Assembly (NCBI GenBank): GCA_024233975.1
Contig: JACKOX010000012.1
Span: 37,133-101,132 of the forward strand
DNA: 64,000 bases
From: Rhodanobacteraceae bacterium
GTDB taxonomy: Bacteria; Pseudomonadota; Gammaproteobacteria; Xanthomonadales; Xanthomonadaceae
Direction: 5' to 3'
Under the pieces are notes generated by a model that saw only the letters and a program-made list of their open reading frames with translations, did no database searches and was not told where the DNA came from. How positions within the stretch are numbered: position 1 is the first letter of the stretch; every line of letters begins with the position of its first letter. Positions 9,341 through 16,595 of the stretch are shown one piece after another. Both the position numbers and the translations under genes were made by a program.

Positions 9341-11032
9341 ATGTTGGAAGGGAACCGCAGTACGGGGCACGCTGATCATCGGGCTTTGCGCGACTGGTGC
9401 ATCGAGCTGCAGAAGGATGCTCGTCTTGGCCACTACATCCATGATACCTCATTCGAACGTTTGCGCTCCAGCTTCTTTGCGCGATACATCGAACTCAAGG
9501 CATTGCCTCGAAGACAGCGCCGGCGCCTCCTGCGCAGTTGGATGCCGACGATCGGGGCGACCGCCTTGCTTATGGCACTGACGGCCATGCCCGCACAAGC
9601 GGCGACTTATAACGTCATCGGCTTTCAGGATGGCCCGGGAGTGATCATTCCAGATGGTGTCGACGTCTTCGCCACGACCACTCTGCGCGCAGCCATCGAG
9701 GCGGCCAACCTTTCCGAGGGCGTGCCGGACACGATCAACTTGCCGACCGGCGTCTACACCTTGTTACCCGGTAACGGTGGTTCCCTCGACATCACGGATG
9801 ATCTGCATATCAACGGCGCGGGTATGGCGCTGACGGTCATTGATGCAGCGGCGATCGGTCAACGGGTGTTCGACATCGTTTCAACGGATGTTGTCAGCCT
9901 CAATGGACTCACCCTGGCCAAAGGATACGTGGGGGACGGTACTGCCCAGGGAGCAGGGATTCGTAACATCGGAGCTGATCTCACGCTCACTGATGTCGGT
10001 GTGCTCAACAGCCGGGCCGAGGCCAGTGCCAATGACGCTTACGGTGCGGGTATCTACAGCAGTGGTGGTTCGTTGCTTATCACCGACAGTCTGATACAAG
10101 GCAACACGGCGCAGGCCGATTCGAACAGCGTCAGTGATGGTTCGGTAGCGTCCGGTGGCGGCATCTTCTTCAAGGCCGACAGCATTGACGACAGCCTGAC
10201 CATCGTCCGTAGCACCATCTCGGGCAATACGGCCCAGGGCGGCTCTGGCAGCATATCTTCAGGAACGGGGGGCAATGGTCTCGGTGGCGCCATCGGCATC
10301 AACGGCATCGTGGGGACCACCACTTCGATAAGCGATAGCACCATCACTGGCAACACGGCCCTAGGTGGGACCGCCTTCGTGGAGGGTACCGGCGCCGGGG
10401 GAGGTATCTTCAATCGCGACACGTTGAAGGTGGTCGCCAGCACTTTCGACCGTAACTCCGCGAGCAGCTATGGCGGTGGCATCCACAACGGAGGCATTCT
10501 GACGGTGACCAACAGCACCCTGTCCGGAAATTCCGCGTCGGCGGGTGGCGGCATCGAGAACCAGGCGGGAACGCTGACGGTGACCTGGAGCACGTTCTCT
10601 CGCAACGACGCATCCAGCAGTGGCGGCGGTATCTCGAGCGTCAGCGGTACGGTCCATCTGGCCGGCAACCTTTTCGACGTGGGGTGGCAAGGCGATAACT
10701 GCGTGAACCTTGGCACTCTCGCCGACAATGGCTACAACCTGTCAAACGATTTTACTTGTGTCGATGGCGGGACCGGATCAGCCACCAATGCCTCGCTGAA
10801 CCTCGGACCGCTGGTTGACGGGACGCATTGGCCCATGAGTCCCAGCGACGCCATCGGTTTGATCCCCAACGGAACGACTGTCGACAACAACGGCGTGACA
10901 CTGGCCTGTGATGGCACGGCCACCGACCAGATCGGCCATGCCCGCCCGAGCCTTGACGGGGACCCCTGCAACGCCGGTGCGGTTGAGACGGCGCCGATTC
11001 CGATTCTGATATTCGAAGACGGTTTCGAATAA
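9341..11032 (+). CDS. Exported parallel beta-helix-type protein with C-terminal DGFE tail
   Basis: Function unknown; an exported repeat protein. ATG 9341 is preceded by GGAGG at 5 bases spacing, making it a better start than ATG 9329. About 50 basic or polar residues precede a hydrophobic signal (M-A-L-T-A-M-P-A-Q-A-A), an unusually long n-region. Then follows LRAAIEAANLSEGVPDTINL, as in CSLREA / choice-of-anchor Q proteins. About ten short repeats with G-G-G-I-x-N, S-T-I-S-G-N-T-A and similar strands suggest a right-handed beta-helix. The protein ends PILIFEDGFE, a tail shared with three other proteins in this window. It is not linked to the purine genes. Confidence 0.85.
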   Translation: MLEGNRSTGHADHRALRDWCIELQKDARLGHYIHDTSFERLRSSFFARYIELKALPRRQRRRLLRSWMPTIGATALLMALTAMPAQAATYNVIGFQDGPGVIIPDGVDVFATTTLRAAIEAANLSEGVPDTINLPTGVYTLLPGNGGSLDITDDLHINGAGMALTVIDAAAIGQRVFDIVSTDVVSLNGLTLAKGYVGDGTAQGAGIRNIGADLTLTDVGVLNSRAEASANDAYGAGIYSSGGSLLITDSLIQGNTAQADSNSVSDGSVASGGGIFFKADSIDDSLTIVRSTISGNTAQGGSGSISSGTGGNGLGGAIGINGIVGTTTSISDSTITGNTALGGTAFVEGTGAGGGIFNRDTLKVVASTFDRNSASSYGGGIHNGGILTVTNSTLSGNSASAGGGIENQAGTLTVTWSTFSRNDASSSGGGISSVSGTVHLAGNLFDVGWQGDNCVNLGTLADNGYNLSNDFTCVDGGTGSATNASLNLGPLVDGTHWPMSPSDAIGLIPNGTTVDNNGVTLACDGTATDQIGHARPSLDGDPCNAGAVETAPIPILIFEDGFE

Positions 11033-11112
11033 GAGAATTCGCCTGCGGCACGACGGGATTTGCAGGCGCAGTCGCTTGATTATGATGGTGTCGCATTGTC
11101 GTGGTGCACTGG

Positions 11113-13026
11113 TCAATCCGCCGTCGTTGTCTGATTGGTTTCGTGAGCCAGACTGGACATCAACTGGTGGGTACGTTCGTCGTCGGGATCGATGCTGAGT
11201 GCTTTCGCCAGTGACTGTCGTGCGGCACCTTCCTGCCTTAGTGCGATCTGGTTCCTGGCCAGTTCGGTCCATGCCTTGGTCATCACCGGACGTTGTTCGA
11301 TCACCTTTCTTAGCGCGGCGATGGCTTCCTCGTGCTTGCCGAGGACGCGATAGGCGATGGCGCGGTTGTAGTCGCGTCCGGGTGCGAAGTCAGGTACCTG
11401 CCTGTCTTTGTCCAACAGGGCGAGTGCGCGTTCGGGGTCCTGGGCGAGCAGGGCGACGGTGCTGGCGAACTGGGAGATCTCCTGGTCGCGGTCCTCGCGC
11501 TTTTCCAGCACTGCGAGCGTCGATTCGGCGTCATTCAATCGCCCGAGTTTCAGCTGGGCACTTGCCAGTTCGGATAACCACGCGGTGGGCACCTGTGACA
11601 GCGGCGTGAGTGCTTTCTGCAGCGCGTCCAGCGCATAGCCAGCGCCGATCGCACGCAGGATGGTCAGTGCCAGATAGGCATTGCCCACCTTCCCGGTGGG
11701 TGCGCTGGATGGCGTGAAGAACTCGATGTCGGTGATGGTCGGGACTTCGCGTTCCAGCGGGGCGAGTAGTGCGGCCTCGTCAAAGGGACCGCGGGCAATG
11801 CGATGGTCGGTCATACTGACTTCGACCACGTCCTGTGTTCGCCGCTGTGGCATGTGGCAGCGCGTGCAGTCGTCGATCGTCGTCTGCTTCTGTTGGGCTG
11901 ACGCAAGGATTTCTGGCGCGTCGTGTTTGAAATCCTGGTGGCAGGCGAGGCATTTGTCGCGAAACCAGGGGATGCGCGCATCGCCTTTCACCTTCACGTG
12001 CGGATCGTGGCAGCTGACGCAGCCCATGTTGCCTTCACTCTTGATGTAGCAGGTGCTCTGCATCAGGCGGTAGGCGTGGTGGTTGATCTGGAAGCGGTCT
12101 TCGCGCGGCAGTTCGGGCTGGGTGATGTCGACGTGAAGAAGATAGTCGCCCAGCTCCTGGCCGGGACGGAAACTGTAGTCGGTGCGCTCCATGCGTCGCT
12201 GGCCAATGATTTCCACCGCGGGCAGCAGATGACACTGGAAGCAGACCTGGTTGCGCTGCGGCCAGGGCAGTTTGATCGGATTGACGATCTTCGAGTGAAT
12301 GGTTTCGATGGGTTGGCCGGTGAGCACGGCACGCACGTGATCGGCGCCTGGGCCGTGGCAGCGCTGGCAGCCGGTGCCTTCGGGCAGGCCTTTCGGGAAC
12401 AGTTGTGGTTCGCCGTGCGCATCGCTACCGGCGGCTACCTCGGGGTAGGCGTTGTGGCAGAACAGGCATTCGCGGCGCACTGGTCGGGTCACGCCCTCGT
12501 GATGCGGCAGATCGTAGCCGGGTGACATTGCCCAATGACGACCTTGCGAGTACCAGCCCAGCGGCAGTTCGTAGAGCTCGCCGGCGGCGGTCTGGTAGAG
12601 GTAGCTGCGTGCGCGGTTGCCCGAGCCGACGATCCAGTCCACCCGCGTTTCGAAGACATCGGTCGGATTGCCCCCGGCATCCTGTTTCCAGCGCCGGAAC
12701 CACAACTCGTCGCCACGCCGCTCCATGCGATAGTGGCGTTGCGATTTCTCGTGAAAGTACTCGGCGTTGTCGAAGTCCTCGACAAGATGTTCCGGCGTCG
12801 CCTTCGCAAAGGAATGCGACATGCCGACGTCCTGATAGCTTTGGTACAGCCCGGCATGACAGGTGCCGCAAACGCGATCCGGCAGATAACCGGGCGCCGC
12901 ACCTACGCTGGCGCGCACGCCGAGTGCTGACAGTGGATCCGCTGTCTCCGCCATCACCGGCGTGTGCAAGGCAGCGACCACCAGCACCATGGCAAACAGC
13001 TGTCTGCACAAAGCCAATCGGCACAT
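11113..13026 (-). CDS. Exported seven-haem c-type cytochrome with TPR domain
   Basis: A 637-residue protein with a signal peptide (LVVAALHTPVMA). It has seven CxxCH haem sites in the first two thirds: CGTCH, CLFCH, CQRCH, CFQCH, CVSCH, CLACH and CTRCH. The last third is a TPR solenoid (repeats around LASAQLKLGRLNDAESTL and RDYNRAIAYRVLGKHEEAI). This resembles cytochrome c554/NrfB-like multihaem proteins fused to TPRs, a known but poorly characterised architecture. It is probably periplasmic and involved in electron transfer or protein interaction. It follows the IPTL-CTERM gene with a 25-base gap, so they are likely co-transcribed. Confidence 0.88.
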   Translation of the reverse strand: MCRLALCRQLFAMVLVVAALHTPVMAETADPLSALGVRASVGAAPGYLPDRVCGTCHAGLYQSYQDVGMSHSFAKATPEHLVEDFDNAEYFHEKSQRHYRMERRGDELWFRRWKQDAGGNPTDVFETRVDWIVGSGNRARSYLYQTAAGELYELPLGWYSQGRHWAMSPGYDLPHHEGVTRPVRRECLFCHNAYPEVAAGSDAHGEPQLFPKGLPEGTGCQRCHGPGADHVRAVLTGQPIETIHSKIVNPIKLPWPQRNQVCFQCHLLPAVEIIGQRRMERTDYSFRPGQELGDYLLHVDITQPELPREDRFQINHHAYRLMQSTCYIKSEGNMGCVSCHDPHVKVKGDARIPWFRDKCLACHQDFKHDAPEILASAQQKQTTIDDCTRCHMPQRRTQDVVEVSMTDHRIARGPFDEAALLAPLEREVPTITDIEFFTPSSAPTGKVGNAYLALTILRAIGAGYALDALQKALTPLSQVPTAWLSELASAQLKLGRLNDAESTLAVLEKREDRDQEISQFASTVALLAQDPERALALLDKDRQVPDFAPGRDYNRAIAYRVLGKHEEAIAALRKVIEQRPVMTKAWTELARNQIALRQEGAARQSLAKALSIDPDDERTHQLMSSLAHETNQTTTAD

Positions 13027-13051
13027 GGCCGAGGCCGACGTCGAAGTATCG

Positions 13052-14215
13052 TCAGCCGTGGCGTCGATTGAGTGAAACGATCAGCACGCCCAGGCCGATC
13101 AGGCCGGCCAGCAGTGCAAGTCCACTGGGGGAAAGCGCTGGAATGACGGCAGGACCGACGATGGGTGCCGGACCGCCGTTGCCTCCCGGCGGTGCGGTGG
13201 TAACGAACAGGGGTTCGATGAACCGCGCGCTGACGCCGGTGATCTTGGTGTCCACGACATTGCCGCTGCGATCGATTTCGTAGACCCCGTTGCCGTTGGT
13301 GGTCAGGATGTTGCCGTTCGGCAGCTCATAGACGCCGCGATTGCCGCCAACGCCAGCGGGGTTGTAAACGCCCACGACACTGCCCGCCGGATCAAGCTCG
13401 ACGACGCCTTCCTGGGTGCCGCTGAAATTGCCAATCAGCGTGTTGCCGTTGGACAGGGCGAGGATCTGCTCCGGAAAGGTATTGAGTGGTGCGAGGCTTG
13501 CCAGCGGTGCGCCCGTCGAGTCGAAGCGATGGATCACGTCATCGTTGATACCGCCGACCAGATAGCTGGTGCCGGATGGCGAGATGTCGAACGGTGAATC
13601 GAGACCATCGGCGGCATTGGCCACGAAGTTGCCCAGGTAGTTGCCCGCGGCATCGAATTCGGCGATGGCGTCGTCGTTGGCGCCGCCACCCACGCTGACC
13701 AGCAGGTGGCCGTTGGGCCGCAGCGTCATGCCACGGATATTGTCCAGGATTGCGTTGTCCAGGCCTCCAGCGGGCGCGAAAACACCAAGATAGTTGCCGG
13801 AGAGGTCGTAGCGTTGCACCACGTCATTGATCTGGTCCGACACCAGGATGCTGGCGCCGTCGGCTGCCAGAATGGCGTGGATTGGCGTGGACAGATTGGT
13901 GGGATCTGCCGGGATGAAATCGGCGGTGATCAGGTCACCCGTGATCGGGTCGAAGGCCATCACCCTGTCATTGGTGGATTCGGGGATCAACAAATAGCCG
14001 TTGCCACCGGTTCCCTTCGCCGTCGGGGCATGTGCGGCTGCGTTCTTCGGTTGGGGCAGGTCGATGCCCTGTTCTTCGGCACGCACCTGCTCGGCCGTCG
14101 TCTCGGCTGCGGCCGGCGAGCAGGCCAGCATCAGGCCAAACATGGAGGCCATGCTGACATTGGCCAACAGAAGGCGGCCGGCACGCAAATCGATGCCAGA
14201 TCGACGAATGGTCAT
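13052..14215 (-). CDS. Exported beta-propeller protein with IPTL-CTERM-like sorting tail
   Basis: The N-terminal signal ends near L-M-L-A-C-S-P-A-A-A. The body has repeated strand patterns (LAADGASILVSDQINDVVQRYD, split here by family convention, and RPNGHLLVSVGG-type units), consistent with an NHL/SMP-30-like propeller. The C-terminus has I-P-A-L-S-P-S-G, then a hydrophobic helix, then R-R-H-G, the layout of the IPTL-CTERM anchor. Such anchors imply processing by an exosortase-like enzyme, not encoded here. ATG 14215 is chosen for its strong AAGGGGA Shine-Dalgarno. It is the first gene of a unit with the seven-haem cytochrome. Confidence 0.86.
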   Translation of the reverse strand: MTIRRSGIDLRAGRLLLANVSMASMFGLMLACSPAAAETTAEQVRAEEQGIDLPQPKNAAAHAPTAKGTGGNGYLLIPESTNDRVMAFDPITGDLITADFIPADPTNLSTPIHAILAADGASILVSDQINDVVQRYDLSGNYLGVFAPAGGLDNAILDNIRGMTLRPNGHLLVSVGGGANDDAIAEFDAAGNYLGNFVANAADGLDSPFDISPSGTSYLVGGINDDVIHRFDSTGAPLASLAPLNTFPEQILALSNGNTLIGNFSGTQEGVVELDPAGSVVGVYNPAGVGGNRGVYELPNGNILTTNGNGVYEIDRSGNVVDTKITGVSARFIEPLFVTTAPPGGNGGPAPIVGPAVIPALSPSGLALLAGLIGLGVLIVSLNRRHG

Positions 14216-14356
14216 GCTGTTCCCCTTAAATATCGCAAATGGATCGCGCCACAGTATTGTGGATTGGGTCACATTCGGCAAACCAGCCGCAGCTCCACGC
14301 TCGATCTGACTCTAGCTTGTTAAGCTGCCGACCTTCTTCATCAAAGTGGTGCGGTA

Positions 14357-14623
14357 ATGACTGAGCGGAGCATGGTGGCGGTATTCCTCCACGAACAGGC
14401 GCTCGAGGTGCTGGGGGCGGCCATCAAGCCCTACCTGAGCGACGGGCCGGCGGGGCCGCATCTGCTGTGTCGCGACGTGGAAACCGGCGGTGCGCTGATC
14501 GAGGTCAGCATGGAAGGGCGCGACAAGGACGGCAAGCCGGTGGAGCTGGAGCTGATGATGCCGACCGGATTCATCCGGCTGGTGGTCTCCGTCCGCAGCG
14601 ATGGCGACTTCGGCTTCATCTGA
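14357..14623 (+). CDS. Small hypothetical protein
   Basis: An 88-residue protein that I do not recognise. It has no signal peptide or transmembrane segment. Its composition is acidic with alternating strands (IEVSMEGRDKDGKPVELELMM) and it looks like a compact soluble alpha/beta domain. ATG 14372, after GCGGAGC, could be the true start. It stands alone: divergent from the IPTL-CTERM gene at about 140 bases and followed by an exported protein on the same strand. Coding appears real from the balanced composition, but the function is unknown. Confidence 0.6.
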   Translation: MTERSMVAVFLHEQALEVLGAAIKPYLSDGPAGPHLLCRDVETGGALIEVSMEGRDKDGKPVELELMMPTGFIRLVVSVRSDGDFGFI

Positions 14624-14756
14624 AATGGGCGCATCTGATTCGTCTTCGTCGATACCGGACGTAGCCGTTCACGCCGCCGTTCATCGACCTGAATACGGTT
14701 GTGGGCGGATTTCACGGCGGGATAGACTGTGCCAACGATTTTCCGGAATGCCTTTC

Positions 14757-15275
14757 ATGTCGCGAACCCTTGCCCTGCTGACGTCCTCCGCCCTCTGCTT
14801 CTGCGCGTTTACCGGCATGGCCCGGGCTACCGTATGCGGGGGCGATGCTGGACGTGCGCCGTTGCCGCTGCGTGAAGGCCTGCTGGTGCCGGTGAGTCCG
14901 GCGCTGGCTTCGGGTCCGGCGGCACTGGATTTCCAGGGCAGCCCGCTGGGCATCGCCGGCGATGAGAATCTATCGGTGGATCGCGTGCTGCAACGCCTTC
15001 GCCAGAAGAACTGCGTGGTGGATGAGTTCGCTGGCTACGTGCCGAAGACCCAGTTCGACAACACGCCGTATCGCTTCAGCATGGACTCCAGCAAGAAGTT
15101 CACGGCGGATGAATTCGACGCATGGATGAAAAAGCGCGGCGTGCGTATCGCCAAGGGCGGTGGGGCAAAGGACGAAGCCGACGCTGCAACTGACGCGCCT
15201 GCCAGTGCCGACACTGCTGCGGCCAGCGACGCATCGGCCAAGCCCGCCATGGCGGCGGGCGTGGTCGAGGAATAG
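14757..15275 (+). CDS. Hypothetical exported protein with Ala/Asp-rich tail
   Basis: About 172 residues. An N-terminal signal peptide (LALLTSSALCFCAFTGMARA) precedes a short domain containing two Cys (V-C-G-G-D and K-N-C-V-V-D), which could form a disulfide. The C-terminal 40 residues are low-complexity Ala/Ser/Asp (DEADAATDAPASADTAAASD), likely a disordered linker. Alternative start ATG 14748 adds three residues. It is probably periplasmic. I do not recognise the family and the neighbours give no functional hint. Confidence 0.62.
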   Translation: MSRTLALLTSSALCFCAFTGMARATVCGGDAGRAPLPLREGLLVPVSPALASGPAALDFQGSPLGIAGDENLSVDRVLQRLRQKNCVVDEFAGYVPKTQFDNTPYRFSMDSSKKFTADEFDAWMKKRGVRIAKGGGAKDEADAATDAPASADTAAASDASAKPAMAAGVVEE

Positions 15276-15297
15276 CGTCCCGCGGTTCTCCGCGCCG

Positions 15298-15732
15298 TCA
15301 GCGGTTGATCACCACCTCGCTCTTCAACGAGTTGGCAACGAAGCAGTACTTGTGCGCGCTGTGGTGGAGGCGGTCGAGACCATCGTCGTCCGGCTCCTGC
15401 CCGTCGGCAAAACTGACCACTGGATTCAGGGTGATGCGGGTGACGGCCTTGAGGCCGCCTTCGCCGCGTCCGATTTCACCGCTGGCATTGTCCTCATAAC
15501 GCAGCACGCGATGGCCGAACTTGTGCGCCAGCGCCAGGAACGTGAGCATGTAGCAGGACGACAGCGCGGCAACCAGACCCTGCTCGGGGTCCACGAAATC
15601 AGGGTTGCCGCCGAAATCCGGTGACGCCGAGCCATTGAGTGACTCGCCGCCGGGAAAGATCCACTGGTGGTTACGCGGATAGTCTTCGCCCTCGTTGCCT
15701 GCGGTCCACAGGATGCGTGCGCCGTGTGCCAT
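15298..15732 (-). CDS. OsmC/Ohr-family protein
   Basis: A 144-residue protein of the OsmC superfamily, thiol-dependent peroxidases that reduce organic hydroperoxides. Features seen are the central LVAALSSCYMLTFLALA, with the conserved Cys, and a second Cys in AHKYCFVANSL, the two-Cys arrangement of the family. The start ATG 15732 gives M-A-H-G-A-R-I-L-W, typical of the YhfA/OsmC-like group. It is convergent with the preceding exported-protein gene and divergent from the pseudouridine synthase. Whether it acts in peroxide defence specifically is inferred from the family. Confidence 0.85.
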   Translation of the reverse strand: MAHGARILWTAGNEGEDYPRNHQWIFPGGESLNGSASPDFGGNPDFVDPEQGLVAALSSCYMLTFLALAHKFGHRVLRYEDNASGEIGRGEGGLKAVTRITLNPVVSFADGQEPDDDGLDRLHHSAHKYCFVANSLKSEVVINR

Positions 15733-15799
15733 ATCGGTTTGCCTCTCGATGAAAAGTCGGGTGGCCGGAAGTTCCGGTTTGCCGCATCCTTGCCCAGTC

Positions 15800-16576
15800 A
15801 TGTCGCGAAGGCAATCACCCATTCGTTCACCCTCAAGGGAACCGGCACGTCGCGTGGGCGTGGCTCGGCTGATGTCCAAGCGTGGCCTGTGCTCACGCAG
15901 CGAGGCGGCAAAGCTGGTGCTGGCACGGCGGGTGCGGGTGAATGGCAGGCTCATCGATGATCCCGAACATCCCTGCGATGAGCATGCTGATCGCATCGTC
16001 GTCGATGGCGAAACCACGACGGCAGCGGAACCCGTCTACCTGATGCTGAACAAACCGCGTGGCCTGGTGTGTACGGCGCGCGATGAACGCGGTCGGGACA
16101 CGGTATACCGCTGCTTCGATGGAGCGTTGCTCGGTCAGCAGCCGTTGCCATGGATCGCGCCGGTGGGGCGACTGGACAAGGCCAGCGAGGGGCTGCTGCT
16201 GTTCAGCAATGATCCGGAATGGGCGGCGCGGATTACTGATCCGGAAACCGGTCCGGACAAGACCTATCACGTGCAGATCGACACCGTGGCCGATGATGAC
16301 TTGCTGTTGGCCCTGCGTGCGGGCGTGCGTGAGGATGGCGAATGGCTTGCCGCGAAGTCCGCGAGGATTCTCCGGCATGGCGGGAAGACCAGCTGGCTGG
16401 AGATCATCCTCGACGAAGGTCGCAACCGGCAGATCCGGCGGCTCGTCGATGCCTGCGGATTCAAGGTCCTGCGATTGGTCCGCGTAGCTATCGGTGAGCT
16501 GCTGCTGGGCGAGATTCCCAAGGGAGGCTGGCGCGAGCTGAATATGTGTGAAGTTCGGAAGCTGGGCGGTGACTGA
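15800..16576 (+). CDS. RsuA/RluE-type pseudouridine synthase
   Basis: Isomerises a uridine in rRNA. An S4 RNA-binding domain (ARLMSKRGLCSRSEAAKLV) is followed by the synthase domain with GRLDKASEGLLLFSND, holding the catalytic Asp in R-L-D, and the late RNRQIRRLVDACG motif. These place it in the RsuA/RluB/E/F family; the exact target base cannot be read from sequence. The start is uncertain: ATG 15800 adds an Arg-rich extension, while GTG 15854, after AAGGGA, would begin close to the S4 domain. Confidence 0.87.
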   Translation: MSRRQSPIRSPSREPARRVGVARLMSKRGLCSRSEAAKLVLARRVRVNGRLIDDPEHPCDEHADRIVVDGETTTAAEPVYLMLNKPRGLVCTARDERGRDTVYRCFDGALLGQQPLPWIAPVGRLDKASEGLLLFSNDPEWAARITDPETGPDKTYHVQIDTVADDDLLLALRAGVREDGEWLAAKSARILRHGGKTSWLEIILDEGRNRQIRRLVDACGFKVLRLVRVAIGELLLGEIPKGGWRELNMCEVRKLGGD

Positions 16577-16595
16577 AGGCCGGCTGCGGTGGCTT

